A stretch of DNA of 64,000 bases from Pycnopodia helianthoides (taxonomy: Eukaryota; Echinodermata; Asteroidea; Forcipulatida; Asteriidae). The stretch covers positions 14,483,703 through 14,547,702 of the forward strand of contig CM063258.1 in assembly GCA_032158295.1 (NCBI GenBank). The letters run 5' to 3'. Positions within the stretch are counted from its first letter, which is position 1, and each line of letters opens with the position of its first letter. Below the pieces are notes generated by a model. It did not search any database, had not been told where the DNA came from, and saw only the letters and a program-made list of their open reading frames with translations. Position numbers and translations under genes: made by a program. This document shows, piece after piece, positions 53,147-64,000 of the stretch.

Positions 53147-54124
53147 CACGATATATTCACATTTGAGAGGGCAAGGCCATTCATTTTTCAAAGGGCACTT
53201 CCATTGGAAGTCTATGGGAAAGTTTTAAAGGTGCACCTAGGCCAAGACCAGGGGTCATGGCCTCCGTGGCCCTTGTACATGATGACCCTGTATAACTCCA
53301 GGCCTGCCGTTGCCTCTCTTGACAACAGCAAATTGAAGTCTCCTGTATTAAAACAAGAAAGCGATCGCAAACATCGTAGATATTCTTTATGGGTGAATAC
53401 CTATGACACATGAAGGTCTCGTTGCATTACAAATTGGATTCCAGTCAGACAAATGGCAAGAATGCTGTGATGCTCGTAGACGGAGTAACCTCAGAACCAA
53501 GTCTGTCAATACAAAAAACAGTCAAATATTTCAAACTTAAACATGGCAACAAAAAACTCAAACTAAACGAAATACGAAGGCAGAGGCAATACTCTTCATC
53601 TCGTGTTTTGACAGTTTCAATATTTTCACTAGAAATACAGATATGGTGTAAACAAATTGCATACAAATATCGGGGAATTCACAAAAACAGTTGTTTAAAG
53701 CCGAACTTCAGGAGGTTTAAGGTCTAAGAACAATTTAAACCATTCTAAATTCTTAAAAGCAATTTTAAAAAGTTCGTAATACACCTAGATTTTAGTGAAC
53801 TTTGACAACCTTAACATACATTTTACGCCTTAGTATTTCTCATTCACCAGTGCAAGGAGGGCAGACCTGAACTTGGCTGTTTTAACCGTACTTAGTAATA
53901 TTTGTTTGTGAGAATTCTATAGATGTTAAATTTTGCATCGGGGATAAAGAATATTAATTTTGGTTTTTACCCATACACCGATGTGTGTTAGCACTGTATA
54001 CTCAGTACTTTCCCGAGTCCTGTGAAAAAATATCACAGGCATGTTACTCGGGTGGGATTCGAACCCACGACCCTTGCAATTCTAGAGCAGTGCCTTAGTG
54101 TGACAATTCTGTTGTAAATTGTAT
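53147..54124. other. 3' flank of minus-strand gene; contains SINE C tail
   Basis: Weak open frames on both strands at 53410-53730 lack recognisable content. A minus-strand SINE family C tail with B box complement GGGATTCGAACCCACG lies at 53960-54095, only 30 bases from the stop codon of the gene at 54125, so it may be part of its 3' UTR. Confidence 0.5.
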
Positions 54125-57100
54125 TTAAACCAAACCTAAAATGTTTCTTAAACAAATGTCACTTTCCAGTCTGTAGCTTACCACTTCGCAGACGGCAATT
54201 GGGCGGTTGGAATTGGCAACCATGTCTACAGGTGAGCTGTCGTCCACCGGTTTCTCTTTGAGTGTAACCCGATAAGATGTTTTGTTCACTTCCGGTGAGG
54301 TGCTCCTGGCGTGTGCTGGAGCTGACCTTACGTCGAACGGCGAACAGGTCGGCGCTTCTATGGTAATGAAATGAGTCTCTTTGGTGGCAGAAGTGGGATC
54401 CGAGATTGTGTACACGGGGGTGGTCTTACTTGAGGCGGTGTGGTGTTTTGTGGTGTGCAGCTGCGAAGCTGACTTGTAGGTGTGTTGGGTGGGAGGGGTG
54501 CTCACCCCGCGCCCCTTTATGTGCACTTGTACGCTCGGTTGGTGGGGTGGAGGCGTAGACTGTGGTGATTTCTTGGCAGGTGTCTTACTCGGTGATGTTG
54601 CGTTGGTCACGTCATGGTGCATGGTGAGAGTTGGCCAGCGTGGAAGTTCAAACTCAAAGTCTGAGGATGAATACTGCATAAAAGATCATAAAGAAATAGT
54701 TGTCATCGAAATCAAGAACACTCGTGTGTGACTTGCATGATTCCACATGCAAATACTGGACACATTGTAATTTCACTTTAACGTTTAAAGGCTAATAATT
54801 GTAATGGGGAAATTAAGAACTTACATTTTTAGCTAGTCGCAGACAGTGAGCAGCGTGCATGAGTTGTGAGTAGAAGTCCTGATGAGGGCCCGGGTTAAGT
54901 GAAATTCCAGTCGAAGAGCTTGTCACGGGAGTTCTGAATACGGGAAAAAGTAAATGTGATATTAAAGAGACTCCATGGGAAGAAAAATTATCTCTGCTTC
55001 GGTCTTCATTTCGTCATCCACGCAGTCTGTCTTTCTTAACCTTTTCCCTACAGTTTTCTTTATTCCTAGGGAGGTAATCTATGACACCCTTGCTCTGTGA
55101 TTACACCTTCTGTTTTGTTTTCATAGATTGATAAGTTGTAGTGTCCCAACCATGTGTTGTAGGTCTTGGGACCTCCCCGTCTCGATCTCGGACTATATTC
55201 CCAATGTGATGGTCGTCCCAACATGACCTGACAAGAAGACTTGAAACTCAGGCTGGACGTGCTCTCAACAAGTTGAAGATTGAAATCACCCCGTCAGGCC
55301 CTTTTCGAAACCACTGTTTGGGTCTGGGCTCTGACTTTAGCCACCGTCCGCATGTGTGAAGCCCAGTACCGAAAGCCTATAGTTTTCAAAATGACCGCCG
55401 GAGTTGAGCCGTGTTATCGAAAAGGCTCATAACCAACTTGAAAACACGGGACGAACTTATACTGACATTTGGTTCTGGTTCTTGTGCGTTACTGCATAAT
55501 CTCCTCATTAATGTAACACGCAGGCGCTCGTGGCTAGGTGGTTCTTAGTTATGATTAGTAAAACATTAATGTTTAATATGCAATATTATTATATCATTCC
55601 TCTCATGTTTATATCATTATGAGATTCTCCAGACAATCATGCGGTATTTTGTTTTTGCGCTTCGTAGGTTTTACCAAACGGTGACTTATAGAAGTTTGCA
55701 GCCATCAAGGTACAAAAATAGGTCTTTTGGATTAATTCACGAATCTCAACACTGAAAATATACTTCACCAAAAGTGTGTATGGTATTTTGGGACACATTT
55801 ATGTTGAACGCAAGGAAAATGGAAGTTTGGTCTGCCTGTAAAAAAAACAATAGCACTCAGTGTTTGTATTATCAAAAATAAAGTTCTGCGCTCTTCTGGG
55901 ACAGGTTGCAACAAGAGAAATAGGTGAAGTGTTCAAAATACTTGTAGTACATTAGTCCTGAGCTGCAAACGTTTGCATGTTTCACCGGGGAAATTTTGTA
56001 CAACAATCAGGGAGATATTTAGAAGTACATTCAACATAATAGAGAAAACGCTTCCTTAATCAGGGAGTGTCAAATTTGTTCGTCAGTACTCAGTACATGG
56101 AAAAATTGCTTATTTTCAGGGAACTTTCTGCAGGTTCGGGGAGAGTTAGTACTGAGACATCACGCACACACGAGAACAAGAACTTAAACTCCACGGCAAC
56201 ATCACGTTGAAATAATTAGTTATTGTTTGTTGACATGCTCGGTTCAGATTTCAAAGCCACACGGGTAAAACCATAGCGAGAAAATTCATGAAAACTCACG
56301 CGTTATGAGCGAAAAGTTAGCAGGGTTATATCAGTGAAAAGGATTGATGTTTATATAATTTGCAAGGAAGTATAGAGTGTACCACTTACGAAAGTTAGTT
56401 GTGTTTACAGTTGGTACAGGAAACTGCACGGTAGGTTTGTTACTTTTATTTGACATACTGAATATTGTTATGAGACTATTTTCCAAGCTCATTTATATTA
56501 CGTTTTTTAATAACACTATCTGTGTAGTAACATGCTAATTGAGAAAGGTAATATCTGTATTTTGTTACCGATATTCAACTCGTGGCCGAAACTGTAATTG
56601 TGAGGGTGGACTGTTGTTGTTTGTTAGCATTTTGTTATTTGAAAATCACACAACTTTTTATGGCTGTCTAATGGGTTTATTTGCTTTAAAAAATATCTGG
56701 AAAGTTCTTCATTACCATACGTCAGCCTGACGTCATCTACTGATGGGCTTTATTGAATGGGTTCTGAGTCGACCATCTTCGTCTGTCATGAAATCGTGCT
56801 CTTTTGTGTGTGAAATTTACATAAATAGCAATGTGACATGACATATAGGTGCGTTGAAAGTGGGAAAAATCACCAGAGTGTGCACAAATTGATAAACCCC
56901 GCCTTTGAGAGGGCGGGGCTTATGTGCCTCGTGATGTAGATGCAAGGCTCCCATTGGCCCACCACCAGAGTGTTTTTAGCCAATCAGTGTGGCCTGTGTT
57001 CGTCACAAGTGGCCGTCAAACAACAGACGCATGAATATTACCCGTCGATCCAAGCGTAATGGTTGAGGCCTCGTATGCATGAAACTGAACAAGCATGACA

Positions 57101-59761
57101 CAAAAACAACAATTAAAAAGTCTATTATCTATCATAAAATAATTCCAAACACTGCAACAAATATTCAAATATTTAACTACCCCCCCCCTAAAAAAAAAGG
57201 TAAGTGGCCTGACGTTTCGACCCTAGCAGAAGAGTCTTTCTCGAAGGCTTCGAGAAAGACTCTGCTAGGGTTGAAACCTCAGGCCACTTACTATTGTTTG
57301 CATTTATAGGTCCTTTTGGTTGGTATGCAGTTTGCAACAGCTAATTCTTTTTTTTCTGAATTATTTAACATAATCACTATTTTAAACCTCATTGTGGAAA
57401 CAATAACAATCACTAATCCACAATTTAACAAAATCAATCGGTGGAATGACATTCTTAAATTTAACTATTTAAAAATTGGTGATTTTTTCTTTTTCTAGAA
57501 GAAATTATCATGGGACCTTCTCTGAAGAAAAAGATCAAAATTCTCAAAAACCGAAATCAATATTTCTCGAAGGAGTTGGCAAATTTGTCTCCTAAATGGG
57601 AAATGGAAGTACATGTATTTGTCAGCAAATTAAGACCTATGTATAGCTCTACGGTTTAGGACGAGATAGCTAAACTAAATACATGTAGATAGTTCAGAAT
57701 GTATGTTTATTCAACAAGAAAATTGAACGGCGATACCCCAAACAATGGATTTCCAATCCTTTAAGATGCAAAGCATGTATGAGTTAAGGTGATTATTGTG
57801 TGAGGGATTAAGGTGGTCAATATCACACTCCATGCGGACAATCGTGTGGGCTTAGAATTGGCGAGCCATTGTTGGGCATTACGATTAGGCAGTCCAATAT
57901 AATGGCAATGGAGGGCAATAGCGACAGGGTAGGACCTATAGAGATGCTGAAGCACAACAAATTAGCAAAGCGCAATTTACTTTTGCTTACTATAGCTAGG
58001 GGACCATCCAAAATGTTCAACATTTTTCAAAGAGTACAACGGGGAGGGGGGGGGGGTCAGAGAACACATTTTAAAAGGTGTGTAAAATGTTGATATTTTA
58101 ATAAAATGCACACATTTTGAAAGAATTCGTATGATAAGTAGGGGCCTACTGCTTTTTTTCTTTGGGGGGGGGTCTTCAAAGTAGTACTCTCCGTACGACC
58201 TGAAACAAATATTGAAAACTTTGGACGGTCTCTAGAACATTTTCAGCGACATTGCAATTTTGTTTTACTACTAGCGACTGATAGTGATAGCGAGTTCGTT
58301 AGGAATGTTTTCTGCAATTTTATAATATTGGACCAGTCAGTTGTAGCGGACTCAGTATACGGCAACATTTTTCCTGGTCAACATTTTGAATCAAAAACCA
58401 ATTGTCATAGTATGACCATGGAGGTAGAATTCTAACCTCCATGGTATGATAGATCTTGGTGTGGGGGAGGGTATTTGACCGTTAAGTGTAGGAAAGCGTC
58501 TAATCTTCAAACAAAATTACCCGTGTTTATCTATGTGTGTTTTTGTTTCTTAGTTTGCATCCATAAGTTATCAATGTGTTATCATTTTTTACCTATTTAT
58601 TAGGATCATTATAGTTGGCAGATGATCATGAATGTGCGACGAGTTTGCAGGAAATGCACTCAAGTGAATGAATCGCTTACCCAAGTGTTTTGTCCAAGGA
58701 AAATCCGTTGTGCAGCAAGTCGTTGGTGGGATTCGAACCGGGAGGCGACATCCTCGTCGCCGGCGTCGGAGTTGTTTCAACGGTTGTTGGCTGGGGAAGA
58801 AAGGCAAGTGTGGCTTTGGCGGGCTGGAGGAGGGGGTTTGGTGGGGCGATGGGAGCGCTGGGGCCCGGGAGGTGTAGACGGTCAGCGTCTGGTCGTTCAC
58901 GCCGATGTTCCAAGGCTGGCCTCCGGGGTGACCTGCTCCATTTTTCTGGAGATGTGTCCAATTCATCGTAGGATGTCGTTTTCTTTGAGCACTGTCCGAT
59001 AGCAGATTATAACGTGGAGAGTTGACTGATATATCACTGTAAGTGACCACCGGTTGGTTGTTGGAATTCGGTACTTCGGTTGCGCCGCGGGCTACGTTCA
59101 CACCATGCCCCGGGCCAGATCTGTTCATGGACGGCTGCTGCTGACGCAGAGCGCCGCTCCTGGTGATCACACCCCCTACTTCCACTCCCGCGTCCGCCGT
59201 CGCATCCCCGGCGTAGTAGATAGTCCTGGACCGGCCAAAGGCGGACTGGGTCAGCTTCTGCAAGGGGCCACCGCAGGTGTGGAACCGACGGTATTGTTCG
59301 CTGTACTTCCGGATGTTGCTGTAGTGTTTAAACTCAAAGTTTGGGTTAGCCGTCTGCTGATGGCTTTGTCCATGTGTGCTGCGCTGGTGAGAGAACCTCC
59401 GAGAGGCGCTTAACCCTCCAGCACCATCCAGCTTTGTAGTCTTGCCGGCTTTTGGTGGTGGCTTCTCCACCGGCTGCCGTCTGTGTTGCACGCTCGGGTC
59501 GGGCACCCATCCACACATGTCCCCCATGAACTTGATGAGGTTCAGAGAGAGACTCCGAGCCTCAACTGCTGCCTCATCCAGTGCCTCCTCATCTTCAAGT
59601 TGCAGTAGTGACCGCTGGAGGCGGTGGTCATGGATAAGAGATGGACACACATTGACCTCCTTAGGTACCTCCTCATCTGAGCCAACCGCGTCATCGCTCG
59701 ATTTATCTGCGTCCTCTGTTGATGGTGATTCGGCATCTTCAGCAACCATTCCGGTAGCCAT
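54125..59761 (-). CDS. unrecognised Ser/Pro-rich protein, at least three exons
   Basis: I do not recognise the family. Exons read right to left: 59761-58681, 54933-54825, 54673-54125. The ATG at 59761 opens an acidic Ser/Glu/Asp start (EDAESPSTEDADKSSDD), then a conserved-looking block LNLIKFMGDMCGWVPDPS (near residues 90-110) and a basic, Ser/Gln-rich middle. The small exon encodes DFYSQLMHAAHCLRLAKN and joins in phase to SSSDFEFELPRWPTLTMHHD, the best-looking conserved motif. The remainder is Pro/Ser/Thr-rich. There is no signal peptide or membrane segment. The end of the first exon needs a change of frame: either a 110-bp intron (58900-58791, donor GGC|GTGAAC, acceptor CTTTCTTCCCCAG), giving 542 residues, or a one-base error. 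The last splice donor there (CTTGG|GTAAGC) lies in SINE-like sequence. Confidence 0.7.
56897..56918. promoter_or_regulatory. GC-box palindrome
   Basis: CCCCGCC and GGCGGGG arms separated by 8 bases, two opposed Sp/KLF-type GC boxes in otherwise AT-rich DNA. It could be an internal promoter or a transposon part. Confidence 0.35.
57200..57291. repeat. long hairpin, ~44 bp arms
   Basis: Starts GTAAGTGGCCTGACGTTTCG and ends with its near complement CAGGCCACTTAC. The centre GTCTTTCTCGA-AGGCT-TCGAGAAAGAC is perfect. A C run then A run precede it (57181-57198). It probably belongs to a mobile element. Confidence 0.75.
58415..58445. repeat. 11 bp perfect inverted repeat
   Basis: ACCATGGAGGT and ACCTCCATGGT separated by nine bases (AGAATTCTA, itself palindromic). 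Unknown role. Confidence 0.6.
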
Positions 59762-60832
59762 CTGGCAACAAACGTCAGTGATGACTGATGAGAGCTAGTT
59801 ATTAAAGCTGGCAATCAGACGACAATTTCCATCTTTTTATGAGTTCCAACTAACTACAACATGTCTACACCACGAAGCTACGAATCCATGCCTTCACTGT
59901 GATACTTAATATTGTGTGTTAAGTGTGTCTGGGGTATAAATCTGAACAGACACTCGTGCTTTTAGAAGTTCAGATAATACTTAGACACAACTAAGTTTCA
60001 CAAGTTCTGTCAACTACTTTCTGACAGTAATTCACCCTTATCATCACAGCCACATAGATTCCAACTCAGGTAGTCATCTCACTCAGTGAGTCAACATGTA
60101 TCCTGAAGTCGAGGTGCTTGGCGCTGTCCCGGGCATGAAAGCGAATTTATCACGGTGTGGTAACCCCACTGTATGTAGTGTCAACATGGATTCCTCTACC
60201 AAATTGTCGTTCACAAACCATGAAAAAAGTACACCCGATCCACTTTTGATATTAACAACCATTCAACCGTGCTTTGTGTTGTGTATACAACCAACACCAA
60301 CTAACGACTGATATCATAATCCGATCAGAGTGGCTCGAACCTCAAGTGCAAAATCATACAGACTCTGTTGGTAATGTATGCAAGATGGCAAGACTGTCAG
60401 CAGCTCCACGATGGGATACAGTAGGAAATAAAACAACCAGACAGCCTGATGTTGAAGGTCATGCACTCACGTGTGGTACAACAAGCTAGATCCACTGCAA
60501 CTGTGCGTCCCGTTTAAAGTAAAGCCCTTGGGCAAAAATCCTTGCATTCCCCTGTGAGGGGTTCAAAAGTTACCCGCGTCCCATGGCAACGGGAACGCCG
60601 TATGATCGATCCGGTCAGTCGCCTACATTGTGTTGGGCTCTCCCCCGATCAATGCTCCTATATTTTTTTTAGGGGAAGGCACAACTTGGATATTTTATGA
60701 GCTGTACTTGTATTGTGTTCTTCACACACAAGCCAAACTGAATCATTGATTTGATAAAGAAAATTGATTGTTATGCCTGTCAAAGTTGAATGTTTATTCA
60801 AAACACACTGTGTATACATGTACAAAATGTAC
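59762..60832. other. 5' flank of the minus-strand gene
   Basis: Presumed 5' UTR and promoter. Apart from the X-box-like site there is a CCCCTGTGAGGGG palindrome at 60550-60562. Two weak plus-strand open frames (60096-60311, 60274-60489) show no family features. Confidence 0.4.
60578..60590 (-). promoter_or_regulatory. X-box-like RFX site
   Basis: Read on the minus strand, GTTGCCATGGGAC: one perfect RFX half site (GTTGCC), an AT spacer and a weaker second half. It lies about 820 bases upstream of the ATG at 59761 of the minus-strand gene. RFX sites mark many genes of ciliated cells; a role here is inference. Confidence 0.4.
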
Positions 60833-61209
60833 TTAAAGGCAGTGGATACTTTTGGGAATTACTCAAGAAATACTTGGTAAGGAGCACCCTGAGAGCTGCG
60901 ATGTTATAAAACATTGTGAGAAACGACTCCCTCTGAGTCTGAAGTAATGTAGTTTTTGAGAAAGATGTAATTTCCCACTAAAATACTTGAATCTGAGAAA
61001 GGCTTCAGGCATACTTTAGGAAAAGCACACAATTCTATGCAACAGGTATATTTTTTCTTTCATTATTTTCTTGCAACTTCAATAAACAATTGAGCCAAAA
61101 TTTTCACATGTGTGTTATTTTCTGCATAATGTTGTTGGGATACACCAAGTGAGGATACTTGTCTTTGCCAATTACCAAAAGTACAGTATGCAGTTTGTCC
61201 TACCTTTAA
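60833..61209. mobile_element. MITE family G, diverged copy
   Basis: TTAA-AGGCAGTGGATAC start, inner TATAAAACATTGTGAGAAAC and GACTCCCTCTGA, TTTTTGAGAAAG and AATTACCAAAAGT, matching 26797-27170; the right end is degenerate. Confidence 0.65.
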
Positions 61210-61540
61210 CAATGCAACATCGTCAGCAGGTCGCCTTAAAAAATTGTGTCCTACCTCTATTTTTGTTTACATTAAACACAAAGTACACATTGTCAAGACT
61301 TTTATGACCTACCAGTTTGTACGTAATCTGATAACACAAAATGACATACACAAATTGTTTGATACGATAGTACAGTGACAACTTAATACCACCCTTGACT
61401 CTGATAACTGCCCTCTGCTGTTTACTGTGGAAACTGGGGGGGGGGCGGTAAAGGGGGTACATTAAAGGGATATGTTAATCATTTGTATTATACAAATTAA
61501 AAACTTTCTGACGTTTCATCGAGCCATAACAGTTACCTTA

Positions 61541-61898
61541 TAGGGGCCATTCAGAATAGTCAATGACAAAAATCGATTTGTTTTCGAAATTGTGGGTGGG
61601 TGGGTCAAAAGAAATAACTGAAAATCAAAATTCAGTTTTGAATTAAAAAATAATAGAAAGAAGAAATACAATACAATGTTTGTTTAAGCCAGGAAAAGCC
61701 ATTGAAAACTACTGATGTTGGAGACCTTTGATCGCAAATATCTGCATCATTTGAGGTATTACTTTGTTCTTTAGTGTATAGAATATACTTTTAAGTCATT
61801 CAATATTTAAATATCGAAATTTTGGGTGGGTGTGGGTCAAAACAATTTCAGAAACAAATCGAATTTTTTTTAACATTGACTATTCTGAATGGCCCCTT
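61541..61898. mobile_element. MITE family J, ~25 bp terminal inverted repeats
   Basis: Left end TAGGGGCCATTCAGAATAGT, right end ACTATTCTGAATGGCCCCTTA, perfectly inverted and extending further into TCAATG/CATTGA. Near-perfect ends suggest a young insertion. The interior is AT-rich with two GTGGGTGGGTGGGTC-like tracts. Confidence 0.85.
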
Positions 61899-63245
61899 AC
61901 CCCTCTGGGAAAAGTAACTGTGGTTTTTGCTATTCATCAATTGAGCATTTGAGTGGTAATATTGTGACATTATCCATGATTTTGTATCATTGATGGAGAC
62001 CTATAACATCATAATATCGTAAGGATTAAGAGCCATGTTAATGGTATCAAACACCGGTGCTAGGAAAAGCTAATAACAATTTTTGTTCTTGTAGTGATTC
62101 GTCCTCTGGTTGATAACACAATTATGACGACGTGTGGGTCCAATTTCTAAGAGAAATGTATCTTTATCTGCGATGAAACAATTTCACTTTAAAGCAAAAA
62201 TGCTTATTTTGAAAGGATATGTAGGCCCCTACAACATTGGAAAGATTGAAAACATTCTTACAGGTTTGTAGACAACTTTGGTATAAAAATGGCTATGGTG
62301 GAAAGTAAATGTGTTTGAAATTTGTGCTTGAAATGCTACTGTTTTTGAGAAGTGAGAAACACACAAAGTTTTTATCTCGAGTTCAGAACTCGATCTTTGA
62401 CTAAACAGTGAAAACGTCAGTGTTTTTTAAAGGCTATTTTTTTTGTTTGACTCAGATGACTGATTGAGCCGAAACTTGCACTGTTTTATGTATACGATAC
62501 ATGGTGTGTGACAATATTATTACCAATGTTGCCTGCGTGGTTTATGTTTCACTTTTAATTGTTTGTAGGTGTCTATTTACAATCTGTATGTATATTTAAT
62601 TTATATTCTAATGTAAATTGTGTTGCAGTCCATCGGCAGGCTACAATGGGCAGATTTTTAAATAAATAATCAATCAATCGATCAATCAATCATCAGGCAT
62701 TTGTCGAGCACCATCATCCCAGTAGCCCACTCCGATGCACTTAGCAAAAGTGAAGAACAATTTAAGAGGAAGAGTTCAAAGAATTTTATGTGGAGATGAC
62801 AAGTGCAATGGAATAAATGCAAGCAGATTCGAAGAGATGAGTCTTACTGATGTCTTTTGAAGATATGTACGGTATATTTGAGCAAATAAAAATGTAAATG
62901 CAATTTTTGTTTAGTATTGGGAAGGAGGTTGCTGTCTTAGACAGTGATGTGGGTCGTACTTGGGATAATGCTTGTTTATTTTCATTCTTTATCATGTTGC
63001 GATTGAAATTTTCAACCCGATTTAATCAATTACCAAGCAGGTAATTAATTGTTTTATTATAAAACTCATTAACTTTGTGCGGGGGGAGAGTCTTCAATGA
63101 TTATTCCCTTTTTACGCCGACAGAGGGCGGGATAACTATTCAGATACCCTAAACCCAATTCAACGCTTAACAACCGGATGAAGTCCAGCTTGATAAACCA
63201 CGTGTATCAACACATGAAGTTACACAACAGTACAGCACTGCAGGC
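61899..63245. other. intergenic, upstream of POLR1H
   Basis: AT-rich sequence with a LINE-like 3' tail ending AAATAAATAATCAATCAATC (62640-62692, CAAT microsatellite). No exon was recognised. The last 180 bases before 63246 presumably contain the POLR1H promoter; no TATA box is evident. Confidence 0.4.
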
Positions 63246-63375
63246 ATGGAAGGGGTTGGTGCATTTGCGTCTTCGAGGGAATTTTGCCCGCAATGTGGCT
63301 CCATTTTACCGTTTCCTGAGAATGGAACGGTAGTTATGAAATGCAAGACATGTCCATATAAAGTTGATGCAAAAA
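63246..63375 (+). CDS. POLR1H: POLR1H (RPA12/ZNRD1), exon 1, N-terminal zinc ribbon
   Basis: Small subunit of RNA polymerase I that supports transcript cleavage and termination in the nucleolus. Exon 1 encodes about 43 residues: FCPQCGSILPFP (first CxxC) and VVMKCKTCPYKVD (second CxxC), the N-terminal zinc ribbon that docks RPA12 on the polymerase; human ZNRD1 has FCSDCGSVLPLP at the same place. The ATG at 63246 is the first in frame. The donor A|GTAAGT at 63376 leaves phase 1. The frame continues open into the intron for 80 codons without similarity, so the splice is preferred. The C-terminal TFIIS-like ribbon lies beyond the window. Confidence 0.85.
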
Positions 63376-64000
63376 GTAAGTTGAAAATGTGTATGTTTCT
63401 TGTTGGAATCGAGGCTTGTAAAATTTACCCCATGAATGATAGGGCCAATCCACTCCGTATCCTTGGCCCCAGCACCACTTCAGACCTATTCTTTCGCCCT
63501 ATGATGTTTTTAATCTGCAAAGATCTAGATCGTGAAACTTACCGATCGAATGCCAATGTGCTCGTAGATAGCCGGACTGCTGGAATTTGTTTGAAAAACA
63601 TCACACGTTTTGGTGAAAATTAAATTATTTTCGAGAGTGAACTTTTAAAACGATCTCAACGATCTTGATTATTTTTCACTCGATCGCGGCGTCTGCGAGT
63701 AAATTAGTCTGGTACCAACTTAATCGTAGCAATTGGTTGTATCGTTTTTTCTAATGCTATTGAGGGAGCCAGACAAAACCTAGTTTTCGAACCCAAACAT
63801 TTCGATCCCGTCGTACAGTAACCCGGAAAAGCACCTTTTTAAATGTAATTATGAGAACGTGTGTACTACTTCAAAATAATCAATTAGCAAGTTGTCAAGA
63901 TCGTTGAGACAATTCTAAATATTAACTCTCGAAAATCATTTAATTTTCACCAAAAACGTGTAATGTTTTTTAAAGAAATTTTAACAGTCCGGCTATCTGC
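63376..64000. mobile_element. POLR1H intron with long inverted-repeat element, partial
   Basis: Arms at about 63564-63670 and 63888-64000 (window end) are inverted copies: GATAGCCGGACTG, GTTTTGGTGAAAATTAAAT, TTCGAGAGT and CAACGATCTTG pair with their counterparts. The arms are at least 105 bp with a 220-bp centre. The right arm runs off the window. Confidence 0.75.

Larger units (their letters stand above)
54934..58680 (-). other. intron of the minus-strand gene with hairpins
   Basis: About 3.7 kb without recognisable exons. It holds a GC-box hairpin (56897-56918), a long hairpin (57200-57291), a short palindrome (58415-58445) and G-rich tracts (58041-58057, 58164-58173). Confidence 0.5.

Noticed and set aside
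53410..53727. 105-codon plus-strand frame between repeats
   Set aside because: No recognisable domain, overlaps an antisense frame of similar length and lies in repeat-rich DNA.
63246..63623. 125-codon single-exon reading of POLR1H
   Set aside because: Similarity to RPA12 stops at the GTAAGT donor at 63376 and the rest overlaps an inverted-repeat element.

Overview
The window is animal nuclear DNA: genes with many small exons, GT-AG introns, and dense SINEs, inverted-repeat transposons and minisatellites. The repeat families and protein sequences fit a marine deuterostome. One repeat family (positions 26797 and 60833) resembles repeats I associate with sea stars, so a sea star is my best guess, held loosely.

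Positions 1-23706 hold no ordinary host gene that I can see. A 22-24 bp minisatellite (1-3340 and 19956-23706, same orientation on both sides) is interrupted by 16.6 kb of a Penelope-like retroelement. The element is a head-to-tail array of 4.477 kb units on the minus strand: three complete units, a fourth cut short, then an inverted partial copy. Each full unit carries a 218-aa ORF1 and a 682-aa reverse transcriptase with no C-terminal GIY-YIG nuclease. Every copy, including the inverted one, keeps a hammerhead ribozyme about 110 nt after the RT stop codon. The reverse transcriptase is intact only in unit 2. Self-cleavage at each ribozyme would cut a tandem transcript into RNAs of one unit, each holding both ORFs.

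Positions 24388-45705 (+) hold 20 exons of ABCF1, an ABC-F ATPase of translation initiation and ribosome function. They encode 612 residues: the end of the charged N-terminal region and both nucleotide-binding domains. The start lies to the left of the window or was not recognised, so the minisatellite and retroelement array probably sit in an ABCF1 intron. The introns are packed with at least four tRNA-derived SINE families, several TTAA-flanked MITE families and four tandem-repeat blocks.

Positions 45706-54124 are gene-poor: a degenerate 3' flank, a 3-copy repeat, a foldback element rich in forkhead-like motifs, and an element with about eleven 129-bp repeats and a terminal hairpin that looks like a non-autonomous Helentron. 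Positions 54125-59761 (-) hold a gene I do not recognise, encoding a Ser/Pro-rich protein of about 540 residues, with an X-box-like site upstream. At 63246 (+) begins POLR1H (RPA12/ZNRD1), the zinc-ribbon subunit of RNA polymerase I; only exon 1 is visible. ABCF1 and POLR1H both lie in the human MHC class I region, so their closeness here may preserve ancient linkage.
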